In this document: in pieces, positions 53,110 to 61,107 of the stretch
How positions within the stretch are numbered: position 1 is the stretch's first letter
Layout of the letters: the number at the start of each line of letters is the position of its first letter
DNA from: Rhizobiales bacterium UBA1912
Lineage (GTDB): Bacteria; Pseudomonadota; Alphaproteobacteria; Rhizobiales; Devosiaceae
Direction: 5' to 3'
Assembly (NCBI GenBank): GCA_002337455.1
Contig: DDGC01000019.1
Coordinates: 203,135 to 267,134, forward strand
Length of the DNA: 64,000 bases
Program-made: the position numbers and the translations under genes
The notes under the pieces: model-generated
What the model saw: only the letters and a program-made list of their open reading frames with translations
Databases searched by the model: none
What the model was told of the DNA's origin: nothing

Positions 53110-53125
53110 ATGGTGGGCGATGACA
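53110..53125. repeat. Right direct repeat, inside the intact tRNA-Val 3' end
   Basis: The second copy of the 16-bp repeat. It covers the 3'-terminal 15 bases of the tRNA gene plus one flanking base. Confidence 0.8.
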
Positions 53126-53186
53126 GGCTCGAACTGCCGACATCCTCGGTGTAAACGAGGCGCTCTACCAACTGAGCTAATCGCCC
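53111..53186 (-). tRNA. tRNA-Val (TAC)
   Basis: A 76-nt cloverleaf with encoded CCA. The acceptor is GGGCGAT/ATCGCCC, the anticodon stem-loop CCTCG-TTTACAC-CGAGG gives anticodon TAC, and the T-arm GGCAGTTCGAGCCTG has the TTCGA loop. The gene is intact, although its 3' end is the repeat flanking the mini-island. Confidence 0.97.
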
Positions 53187-53313
53187 TTGCCCGCCTTGGC
53201 GGATAGAACCGGGTCTTGGTCGTCCCGGTTGCGCAAATGCCGCGCCTGATTAGGCGCAAACCCTCCTCCCGTCAATAGGTCGGCGGGACGATAGAGGGCT
53301 GAAAACGGAAAGA

Positions 53314-53333
53314 CCCCAGACGGGTGTCCGGGG
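53314..53333 (-). terminator. Terminator of hupB
   Basis: On the minus strand CCCCGGAC and GTCTGGGG form an 8-bp stem with one G-T pair and an ACCC loop, followed by TCTTTCC. Confidence 0.7.
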
Positions 53334-53359
53334 CCAAACCATACTGAAGCCAAAATGGC

Positions 53360-53632
53360 TTAGTTCAGCGCGTCCTTGAGGCCCTTGCCGGCCTTGAACT
53401 TGGGCTGTGTCGAAGCCGGAATGTCGATTTCCGCGCCAGTAGCCGGGTTACGGCCCTTGGTGGCCTTGCGCTGGGTAGCGGCGAAAGTGCCGAAACCAAC
53501 GAGGCGAACTTCGTCTCCACCCTTCAGAGCGGCGGTGATGGCTTCGAAAACAGCATCAACCGCTGCCGCCGCCTGGGCCTTGGTGAGATCAGCCTTTTCG
53601 GCGACAGCCGCGCTCAGATCGTTCTTGTTCAT
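53360..53632 (-). CDS. hupB: DNA-binding protein HU
   Basis: A 90-residue nucleoid protein of the HU/IHF family. The sequence MNKNDLSAAVAEKADLTKAQA, the core VRLVGFGTFAATQRKATKGRNPATG and the DNA-bending arm residues R-N-P (61-63) are typical. Length is standard. It follows lon in transcription order, as in most alphaproteobacteria, and has its own terminator. Confidence 0.97.
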   Translation of the reverse strand: MNKNDLSAAVAEKADLTKAQAAAAVDAVFEAITAALKGGDEVRLVGFGTFAATQRKATKGRNPATGAEIDIPASTQPKFKAGKGLKDALN

Positions 53633-53897
53633 AGCGTTTCCTCACAATGATGTGCCCATCCTAACGGGACGAGCGGAAGCGGCATCACCCTTTTACGATT
53701 CCGGCCCAAAAGCAAGGAAAACTGCGGGATTCACGGCGTTTTCGACCGCAAAACGGGGGAAAATGCCCGACCATGTCAGCAATGTGGCAAGCGCCTCGCG
53801 AAATTGTTAACACAACATAAGCCAACAGCCCCTCCCGCACCGGTTTGCGGGCCTTTCGGGCCGAATCAGTGGCACATCACATTGGCGATACGCGCCC

Positions 53898-53929
53898 AAA
53901 AAAACGGCGCCTCTTTCGAAGCGCCGTTT
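53898..53929 (-). terminator. Terminator of lon
   Basis: On the minus strand AAACGGCGC/GCGCCGTTT (9 bp, 10-base loop) runs into seven T residues. Confidence 0.9.
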
Positions 53930-53952
53930 CACCATTTTCGTGGGCTCCGCGT

Positions 53953-56379
53953 TTAGTGCGGCAGCGCGGATCCGGCATCGTCGCCATCGGCAGCGGGGAC
54001 CGGCTTGGCGTCGTCCTCGAACGTCCATTCGATAGCCTGCGGCATCTCGACGAGCGCATGCTCGAGCACTTCACCCATCCGACTCACCGGCACGATCTCG
54101 AGACCTTCCTTGACGTTGTCAGGAATATCTTGGAGGTCGCGCACGTTCTCCTCGGGAATCAGCACCTTGGTAATGCCGCCCCGCAGGGCCGCCAGCAACT
54201 TCTCCTTGAGCCCGCCGATTGGCAGCACCCTGCCCCGCAGCGTGATCTCGCCGGTCATGGCGACATCGTGCCGTACGGGAATGCCCGTCATGACCGAGAC
54301 GATGGCAGTGGCCATGCCGATACCCGCGGACGGACCGTCCTTGGGCGTCGCGCCCTCAGGCACATGCACGTGGATGTCGCGCTTGTCGAACAGCGGCGGC
54401 TTGATGCCGTATTCGAGCGCCCGGGCCCGCACATAGGTCGCGGCGGCCGAGATCGACTCCTTCATGACGTCCTTGAGGTTGCCCGTCACCGTCATCTTGC
54501 CCTTGCCTGGGCTCATGATGCCTTCGATGGTCAACAACTCACCGCCAACCGAGGTCCAGGCCAGACCTGTCACCACGCCGACCTGCGGCTCGGCATCGAT
54601 CTCGCCATAGCGGAACCGCGGAGCGCCGAGATAGTCCTCGACCACTTCAGGGGTCACCACGATCTTCTTCTTGCCCGTGAGCAGGATCTCTTTGACCGAC
54701 TTGCGCATCAGGTTGGCGATCTCGCGCTTGAGGTTACGCACACCGGCTTCGCGGGTATAACGCCGTGTCAGAAGCTGCAGACTTTCGTCAGGCAGTTCGA
54801 ACTCTTCAGCCTTCAGCCCATGCTCCTTGAGCGTTTCGGGCATCAGGTGACGGCGGGCGATTTCCCACTTTTCCTCGTCTGTGTACCCCGACAGGCGGAT
54901 GATCTCCATACGGTCGAGCAGCGGTCCGGGGATATTGAGCGTATTCGCCGTCGTCACGAACATCACGTCCGAGAGGTCGAAGTCGACTTCGAGGTAATGG
55001 TCGTTGAACGTCGAGTTCTGTTCCGGATCGAGCACTTCGAGCAAGGCCGACGAGGGGTCGCCCCGGAAGTCCTGGCCCATCTTGTCGATCTCGTCGAGCA
55101 GGAACAGCGGATTGGCTTTCCCGGCCTTCTTGAGCGACTGCACGATCTTGCCGGGCATGGACCCGATATAGGTCCGCCGGTGGCCGCGGATTTCCGCTTC
55201 GTCCCGGACGCCGCCCAGGCTCATGCGCACATATTCGCGCCCCGTCGCCTTGGCGATCGAACGGGCCAGCGAGGTCTTGCCGACGCCCGGAGGGCCAACA
55301 AGGCAAAGGATCGGCCCCTTGAGCTTGCCGGTCCGGCTCTGGACCGCGAGATACTCGATAATGCGTTCCTTGACCTTCTCGAGACCGTAGTGATCGCTCT
55401 CGAGCACGTCCTCGGCATATTTGAGGTCGCGCTTGACCTTGGACTTCTTGCCCCAGGGCAGGTTCAGCATCCAGTCGAGATAATTACGCACGACCGTGGC
55501 TTCAGCCGACATCGGGCTCATCTGCTTGAGCTTTTTCATCTCGGCGTCGGCCTTCTGCCGCGCTTCCTTGGAAAGCTTGGTCTTGGCGATGCGGTCTTCG
55601 AGCTCCTGGAGCTCGTTGGTGCCGTCCTCGCCATCACCCAACTCGCGCTGGATCGCCTTCATCTGCTCGTTGAGATAGTACTCACGCTGGGTCTTTTCCA
55701 TCTGGCGCTTGACCCGGCTGCGGATACGCCGCTCGACCTGCAGAACTCCGATTTCGCCTTCCATGAGCCCCAGAACGCGTTCCAGGCGCTCGGTGACCGA
55801 CGGGGTCGACAAAATGTCCTGCTTGTCCTGGATCTTGACGGCCAGATGGCTGGCTATCGTATCGGCGAGCTTGGAATGCTCTTCGATCTGGGTCACCGCA
55901 GCGACGACCTCGGACGAGATTTTCTTGTTGAGCTTGACGTAGTTCTCGAACTCGGTGACGGCCGAACGCGCCAAAGCCTCGGCTTCAACGGCGTCGTGCC
56001 CTTCGACGGGCAACGCCTCGGCCTGCGCCTCGAAGTAGTTCTCGGTCTGCACGTAGTTCTCGATCCGGGCCCGATGCAGCCCCTCGACCAGAACCTTGAC
56101 GGTCCCGTCGGGCAGCTTGAGCAATTGCAGCACCGACGCGATCGTGCCGATCTCGTAGATACCATCGGGCTCAGGATCGTCTTCCTGGGCATTTTTCTGG
56201 GTAACGACCAGAATATGCTTGTCCTCGCGCATCACCTCTTCAAGCGCACGCACGGATTTTTCGCGCCCGACAAATAGCGGCACGATCATCGAGGGGAACA
56301 CCACGATGTCACGCAGCGGCAGGACGGGATACACCTTTTCGCGGTCGAACTCGACTGCGGAGGATTCGGTGTCGGACAT
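53953..56379 (-). CDS. lon: ATP-dependent protease Lon
   Basis: An 808-residue AAA+ serine protease that degrades misfolded and regulatory proteins. The N-terminal substrate domain is followed by Walker A GPPGVGKT (about 367) and Walker B LFLLDEIDKMG. The C-terminal protease has the catalytic dyad Ser684 (in DGPSAG) and Lys727 (in GGLKEK), with the usual 43-residue spacing. It lies between hupB and the acidic secreted-protein gene, in the tig-clpP-clpX-lon-hupB block. I see no convincing heat-shock promoter in the 239 bp upstream. Confidence 0.98.
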   Translation of the reverse strand: MSDTESSAVEFDREKVYPVLPLRDIVVFPSMIVPLFVGREKSVRALEEVMREDKHILVVTQKNAQEDDPEPDGIYEIGTIASVLQLLKLPDGTVKVLVEGLHRARIENYVQTENYFEAQAEALPVEGHDAVEAEALARSAVTEFENYVKLNKKISSEVVAAVTQIEEHSKLADTIASHLAVKIQDKQDILSTPSVTERLERVLGLMEGEIGVLQVERRIRSRVKRQMEKTQREYYLNEQMKAIQRELGDGEDGTNELQELEDRIAKTKLSKEARQKADAEMKKLKQMSPMSAEATVVRNYLDWMLNLPWGKKSKVKRDLKYAEDVLESDHYGLEKVKERIIEYLAVQSRTGKLKGPILCLVGPPGVGKTSLARSIAKATGREYVRMSLGGVRDEAEIRGHRRTYIGSMPGKIVQSLKKAGKANPLFLLDEIDKMGQDFRGDPSSALLEVLDPEQNSTFNDHYLEVDFDLSDVMFVTTANTLNIPGPLLDRMEIIRLSGYTDEEKWEIARRHLMPETLKEHGLKAEEFELPDESLQLLTRRYTREAGVRNLKREIANLMRKSVKEILLTGKKKIVVTPEVVEDYLGAPRFRYGEIDAEPQVGVVTGLAWTSVGGELLTIEGIMSPGKGKMTVTGNLKDVMKESISAAATYVRARALEYGIKPPLFDKRDIHVHVPEGATPKDGPSAGIGMATAIVSVMTGIPVRHDVAMTGEITLRGRVLPIGGLKEKLLAALRGGITKVLIPEENVRDLQDIPDNVKEGLEIVPVSRMGEVLEHALVEMPQAIEWTFEDDAKPVPAADGDDAGSALPH

Positions 56380-56618
56380 GGACTATCCTTTCGTCGTTGC
56401 CGGATAAGGAGGAGAGTTTCCAGCAACTGTAGTGTGTTGCGCTCCAGTGTGCGCCTCACCCGTTAGGGATTGGCTAACCGAAACGACTCTTCGCTCACTA
56501 AGATAGGGCAATACAGCGGCTCTACAAGCGGAACGGCGCAATTTCCCGTGCGCATATCAAAATGGCCGGCATGCGGGAACTGCATGTCGGCCAGCAGACG
56601 GCACAAAACGACCTGTTG

Positions 56619-57005
56619 CTAGAGCAGCGCGTCGTAGTTGCTCTCGCAAAGCTCGAGCTGGGCAAGAAAGCTCTCGTCGTCTTCCATGGTCAGATCGTAA
56701 GCCCCCGCATCGAAGACCGACCATATCTCATCGATCTCCTCCTGCCGGAGCCCGTGATCTTCCAACAGAACGCCGTCGATATCGGCTCCCAGATCAAAGG
56801 CTAGGTCTTCATAGTGCAGCATGTCCTCGCTGCCTTCGTCGTAATAATAGGATTCCTCGAAGAACAACGCGCTGCACCAGATCGCCTGAATCAGGCTCTT
56901 GGGCAGATCCTGGACGAGCTTGGTCTGCGGCTGCGCAAAAGCGCTTCCGGCGCCGGCAAGGCCGAGGACAAGCGATAATGGCACCAAATAGCTGGAAAAT
57001 TTCAT
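56619..57005 (-). CDS. Acidic secreted protein of unknown function
   Basis: A 128-residue protein with a Sec signal peptide (about 1-24, ending AFA-QPQ). The mature part is very acidic and aromatic (FFEESYYYDEGSEDMLHYEDLAFDLGADIDG). It has two cysteines (in WCSALF and ELCESNYDALL) that could form a disulfide. I do not recognise a family. It lies between lon and clpX but is isolated by its own spacing and the clpX terminator, so a role in proteolysis is only suggested by position. Confidence 0.7.
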   Translation of the reverse strand: MKFSSYLVPLSLVLGLAGAGSAFAQPQTKLVQDLPKSLIQAIWCSALFFEESYYYDEGSEDMLHYEDLAFDLGADIDGVLLEDHGLRQEEIDEIWSVFDAGAYDLTMEDDESFLAQLELCESNYDALL

Positions 57006-57132
57006 GAGCTCCGTCCCCTAAACTTCGTTGGCGAGCCAAGCCGCACCCAGACCATAGCAAGCCGCACGCCCACCCGTAAACGCCATCATCGTCCTATTTT
57101 TTTGGGGAAATTACGACGCCTGCCGCCAAAGC

Positions 57133-57165
57133 AAAAAGGCCCGGATCGAGTGACCCGGGCCTTTT
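57133..57165 (-). terminator. Terminator of clpX
   Basis: An 11-bp stem AAAAGGCCCGG/CCGGGCCTTTT with a 10-base loop; the minus strand continues into TTTTT. Confidence 0.9.
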
Positions 57166-57188
57166 CCGATACAATCAATTCAGAGGCG

Positions 57189-58466
57189 CTAGGCGCCCGA
57201 CTTCATGTCTTCCTTGGCGCGCTCGGCATAGATGTAGAGCGGGCGCACGTCCTTGTTGTCCACGACTTCCTGGCTGATGACCACTTCCTCGACCCCTTCG
57301 AGCGAAGGCAGGTCGTACATGGTATCGAGCAGGATCGCCTCGAGGATCGAACGCAGGCCGCGCGCACCCGTCTTGCGGGCGATGGCCTGCCGGGCAACCG
57401 CCTTGAGTGCGTCCTCGTGGAAGGTCAACTGCACGTCTTCCATCTCGAACAGACGCGCGTACTGACGCACCAGCGCATTCTTGGGCTCCGAGAGGATCTG
57501 AACAAGCGCGTCCTCATCGAGATCTTCAAGCGTCGCGATCACCGGCAGACGGCCGATGAACTCGGGGATCAGCCCGAAACGAACCATATCCTCGGGCTCG
57601 ACTTCCGCAAGAACATCACCGACCCGACGGTCGTTGGGATCCTTGACGCTGGCAGTAAACCCGATCGAGGAGTTTTCCCCACGCGCCGCAATGACCTTTT
57701 CAAGCCCCGCAAAGGCGCCGCCGCAGATGAACAGGATATTGGTCGTGTCCACCTGCAGGAATTCCTGCTGCGGATGCTTGCGGCCGCCCTGCGGCGGAAC
57801 CGAAGCCACTGTACCTTCCATGATCTTGAGCAAGGCCTGCTGCACGCCTTCACCCGAAACGTCGCGGGTGATCGAAGGATTGTCCGATTTGCGCGAGATC
57901 TTGTCGACCTCGTCGATATAGACAATCCCGCGCTGAGCCTTGTCGACATTGTAGTCGGCAGACTGCAACAGCTTGAGAATGATGTTTTCGACATCCTCGC
58001 CCACATAACCGGCTTCGGTCAGCGTTGTGGCGTCCGCCATCGTGAACGGCACGTCGAGAATGCGCGCCAGCGTCTGGGCCAGCAACGTCTTGCCGCAACC
58101 GGTCGGACCGATCAGAAGGATATTGGACTTGGAAAGCTCAACATCCTGGTTCTTGGTCGCATGGTGCAGGCGCTTGTAGTGGTTGTGCACGGCCACCGAA
58201 AGCACGCGCTTGGCGCGCCGCTGGCCGATAACGTAATCGTCGAGCACTTTGCAGATATCGGCCGGGCTCGGCACGCCATCTGCGGACTTGACCATCGAGG
58301 TTTTCGATTCCTCGCGGATGATGTCCATGCACAACTCAACGCATTCATCACAGATGAATACGGTGGGTCCGGCGATCAGCTTGCGGACTTCGTGTTGGGA
58401 TTTCCCGCAGAACGAGCAGTACAGCGTGTTCTTGGAGGATTCTCCGCTCGAATTTTCCTTGGACAT
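57189..58466 (-). CDS. clpX: ATP-dependent protease ATP-binding subunit ClpX
   Basis: A 425-residue unfoldase that feeds substrates to ClpP. The N-terminal zinc domain has Cys17, Cys20, Cys39 and Cys42. Walker A is GPTGCGKT (120-127) and Walker B is IVYIDEVDKI. The ClpP-docking IGF-like loop reads SSIGFTASV. Canonical length. It follows clpP by 170 bp. Confidence 0.98.
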   Translation of the reverse strand: MSKENSSGESSKNTLYCSFCGKSQHEVRKLIAGPTVFICDECVELCMDIIREESKTSMVKSADGVPSPADICKVLDDYVIGQRRAKRVLSVAVHNHYKRLHHATKNQDVELSKSNILLIGPTGCGKTLLAQTLARILDVPFTMADATTLTEAGYVGEDVENIILKLLQSADYNVDKAQRGIVYIDEVDKISRKSDNPSITRDVSGEGVQQALLKIMEGTVASVPPQGGRKHPQQEFLQVDTTNILFICGGAFAGLEKVIAARGENSSIGFTASVKDPNDRRVGDVLAEVEPEDMVRFGLIPEFIGRLPVIATLEDLDEDALVQILSEPKNALVRQYARLFEMEDVQLTFHEDALKAVARQAIARKTGARGLRSILEAILLDTMYDLPSLEGVEEVVISQEVVDNKDVRPLYIYAERAKEDMKSGA

Positions 58467-58636
58467 CTAGCAACTCCAGAAGCGTTGCAAACGCTTGGTT
58501 CAGTTTCGCCGATTCATAACGCTACCCGACGACGCGTGAACAATTTCTCACTCTGACCATAAAGATCGTTCCGCCGGGGCGCAATCGGCACGGACGCTTT
58601 CTCCAGCGCCCGTTGCATGTGTTCAATAATCGAGGT

Positions 58637-59266
58637 TTATGCCCCGCCTTCCGGCACGGCCCGCTTCTCATGAACGTGGTCGATAAGGCCGAGTTCCTTG
58701 GCTTCTTCGGGCGAAAGGAACTTGTCGCGCTCCAGCAGATCTTCGACCTTCTGGTATTCGAGCCCGGAATGCTTCACGTAGATTTCATTGAGCCGGCGCT
58801 TCAGGTTCTCCGCCTCGCGGGCGTGAATCATGATGTCGGTCACCTGCCCCTGATAGCCGCCGGACGGCTGGTGCACCATCACACGGGCGTTGGGCAGCGC
58901 GCCGCGCATGTCCTTTTCGCCGGCGGTCAGCAGCAGCGACCCCATAGACGCCGCCTGGCCCATGCACAGGGTCTGAACCTTGGGGCGAATAAATTGCATG
59001 GTGTCGTAGATCGACAGCCCTGCCGTCACCACCCCGCCTGGCGAGTTGATGTACATGGCGATTTCCTTCTTCGGATTTTCCGACTCGAGGAAAAGAAGCT
59101 GCGCGACGATCACCGAGGCCATGTTGTCCTCGACGACACCCGTCACGAAAATGATGCGCTCACGCAGGAGCCGCGAATAGATATCGAAGGCGCGTTCGCC
59201 GCGATTGGACTGCTCGACCACCATCGGTACGAGCGTGTTCATGTATAGATCGACGGGATCTCGCAT
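58637..59266 (-). CDS. clpP: ATP-dependent protease proteolytic subunit ClpP
   Basis: A 209-residue serine protease forming a tetradecameric barrel. The catalytic triad is intact: Ser107 (in GQAASMGS), His132 (in MVHQPSGG) and Asp181. The N-terminal LVPMVVEQSNRGERAFDIYSRLL is typical. It pairs with the downstream clpX. Confidence 0.98.
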   Translation of the reverse strand: MRDPVDLYMNTLVPMVVEQSNRGERAFDIYSRLLRERIIFVTGVVEDNMASVIVAQLLFLESENPKKEIAMYINSPGGVVTAGLSIYDTMQFIRPKVQTLCMGQAASMGSLLLTAGEKDMRGALPNARVMVHQPSGGYQGQVTDIMIHAREAENLKRRLNEIYVKHSGLEYQKVEDLLERDKFLSPEEAKELGLIDHVHEKRAVPEGGA

Positions 59267-59440
59267 GTTTTGGGTAACTCCCCCGGAGAAAAGGATTCGG
59301 CTTGTCGGCCAGATAGCACGCGATTGCTGCTTAAAGGACGGTTAAGCGTCACATAGGCTTGGCCGCGTTCAACTTCAATAGCAAGTCCAAGCGTGGCCCT
59401 ATTGTGGCGCATGCTTAACGCTCGCAGCCTTTCCACACGG

Positions 59441-59668
59441 TCAGGTAAAACTGGTGGCCACGCCCTTCTTGCGGAAATACGCCTGCATCAGCTTGCGGCC
59501 CTGCCGGTTGGGCTGCGCCAGCTTCGATGTCTCGAAAACCGCTTCCTTGACCCCCTCACGCGCCATGGCGGCCTTCAGCGCAGCGATACGGACGTCCAGT
59601 TCCTCATTGTCATTTTCGAGCGAGGTGTAAATGGCGTCTGTCGCCTGCGAAACGGTGATGTCACTCAC
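59441..59668 (-). CDS. Small conserved-looking cytoplasmic protein of unknown function
   Basis: A 75-residue protein starting at a GTG with GGAG ten bases before it; an ATG at 59725 is a possible longer start. It has a helical middle (DNEELDVRIAALKAAMAREGVKEAVFETSKL) and a basic end (NRQGRKLMQAYFRKKG). No family recognised. It is isolated between clpP and the divergent P450 gene. Confidence 0.6.
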   Translation of the reverse strand: MSDITVSQATDAIYTSLENDNEELDVRIAALKAAMAREGVKEAVFETSKLAQPNRQGRKLMQAYFRKKGVATSFT

Positions 59669-59802
59669 GATAGATAGTCTCCACAATTGTCGCCCCATCC
59701 CTAAAGAATTTTTGGGCATGGGCAAGACCGGACCATAGGCATGAAGGATTTGCCGGAATAGGCTGCCTTAAAGATAAAGCCCAGGGAAGGACCAGCAGAC
59801 CA

Positions 59803-61056
59803 ATGGCAGCCATAGTTCAGGTCCGACCGATTACCGACATCCCCGACGGCCTTTGCGCCAGCGCTCAACCATCCGATCCTGCCTTCTACCAGAACCCCTA
59901 TCCGTTTTACGCAGCACGCCAGGCCGCTCATCCGGCTTTCTTTTGGGCGGAGTACGGTCATTGGTGCTTTGCCGATTTCAAGTCGGTCAGCGCGCTTCTG
60001 CGCGACCGGCGATTCGGTCGTGACGTTCTCCACGTCGCCACCCGCGAGGAAATCGGTCTGCCCGAGCCACAGCCCCACACCGCCGATTTCGACCTTACCG
60101 AGAAATATTCTCTTCTCAACCTCGAGCCGCCCGCCCACTCACGCCTACGCACCCTGGTCAATCGGGCCTTCGTGTCCCGCCAGGTCGAGCTGCTTCGCCC
60201 CCGCATCGCCGACCTCACCCACTCCATCATCGATGGCTTCGAGGGTCAGGGCAGTGCCGAACTGATAAAGGCCTTTGCCGCCCCCATCCCGGCCATCGTC
60301 ATCGCCGAAATGATCGGATTACCCGCCGAAATGGCGCCCCAGCTGCTCGACTGGTCCAACCGCATGGTCAAAATGTATATGTTCGAGGTCAGTCATGAGA
60401 CCGAGCTCGACGCCAACCGCGCGGCCGCCGATTTCACCGCCTATCTGCGCAAGATCATCGCCGACCGCCGCAAGCAGCCCCGCGAGGATTTGCTCAGCCA
60501 CATGATCGCCGCCGAGCAGGGCGGCGAGCGCCTGAGCGAAGACGAAATGCTCTCGACCGCCATATTGCTGCTCAACGCCGGGCACGAGGCGACCGTCCAC
60601 ACCACCGGAAACGCCGTCAAGGCAATCCTCGAAAGCGGCTACGATCCCCGCATGCTGTTTGCCGACGACACAGCGACCGCCGCAACAGTCGAAGAGGCGC
60701 TGCGCTTCGACGCGCCACTGCACATGTTCACGCGCTACGCGCTCGAAGACCTCGACTATAACGGCATCGCATTGAGAAAAGGCGATGTGATCGGCCTCAT
60801 GCTCGGCGCCGCCAACCGCGACCCCAATCGCTTCACAAACCCCAACACCTTCGATCCGCTGCGCACCGATGGCGCCAATGTCAGCTTCGGCGCGGGCATC
60901 CACTTCTGCATCGGCGCGCCTCTCGCCCGCCTCGAAATGCAGATCGCCATGAAAATCCTCTTCGAGCGCCTGCCCAAACTGCACCTCTCAGCCCCGCCCC
61001 GCTATGCCGATGTCTACCATTTCCACGGATTGGAACGATTGGACGTGAGCTGGTAG
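59803..61056 (+). CDS. Cytochrome P450
   Basis: A 417-residue soluble bacterial P450. The I-helix oxygen-binding motif AGHEAT (259-264) has Glu in place of the usual Asp and retains the Thr. The K-helix ExxR is E298-R301 and the heme-ligand loop is FGAGIHFCIG with Cys369. Substrate and redox partner are unknown; no ferredoxin or ferredoxin reductase gene is adjacent. It is monocistronic and plus-strand within a minus-strand proteostasis block. Confidence 0.95.
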   Translation: MAAIVQVRPITDIPDGLCASAQPSDPAFYQNPYPFYAARQAAHPAFFWAEYGHWCFADFKSVSALLRDRRFGRDVLHVATREEIGLPEPQPHTADFDLTEKYSLLNLEPPAHSRLRTLVNRAFVSRQVELLRPRIADLTHSIIDGFEGQGSAELIKAFAAPIPAIVIAEMIGLPAEMAPQLLDWSNRMVKMYMFEVSHETELDANRAAADFTAYLRKIIADRRKQPREDLLSHMIAAEQGGERLSEDEMLSTAILLLNAGHEATVHTTGNAVKAILESGYDPRMLFADDTATAATVEEALRFDAPLHMFTRYALEDLDYNGIALRKGDVIGLMLGAANRDPNRFTNPNTFDPLRTDGANVSFGAGIHFCIGAPLARLEMQIAMKILFERLPKLHLSAPPRYADVYHFHGLERLDVSW

Positions 61057-61107
61057 CCCGCTGACTCGCAGCGACCCTGATCCTTCCAAACCCACCACCT
61101 GATGCAC

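Larger units (their letters stand above)
51372..53125. mobile_element. Candidate mini-island at the tRNA-Val 3' end
   Basis: A 1.75-kb segment bounded by an exact 16-bp direct repeat (51372-51387 and 53110-53125) that matches the last 15 bases of tRNA-Val. The intact tRNA lies at one end and the displaced 3'-end copy at the other, the geometry left by tyrosine-integrase insertion. The cargo is a GNAT gene and a divergent TetR gene; sampled lines are near 55% GC against over 70% in parts of the ABC operon, and the intergenic part is AT-rich. There is no integrase, so it would be a decayed or trans-mobilised element. Confidence 0.6.

Noticed and set aside
53845..56277. An 810-codon open frame antisense to lon
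   Set aside because: High-GC genes leave long open frames on the opposite strand; the product is rich in His/Arg/Leu with no domain, and lon is unmistakable.
57102..58556. A 484-codon open frame antisense to clpX
   Set aside because: It mirrors clpX codon by codon and shows no recognisable motif or ribosome-binding site.
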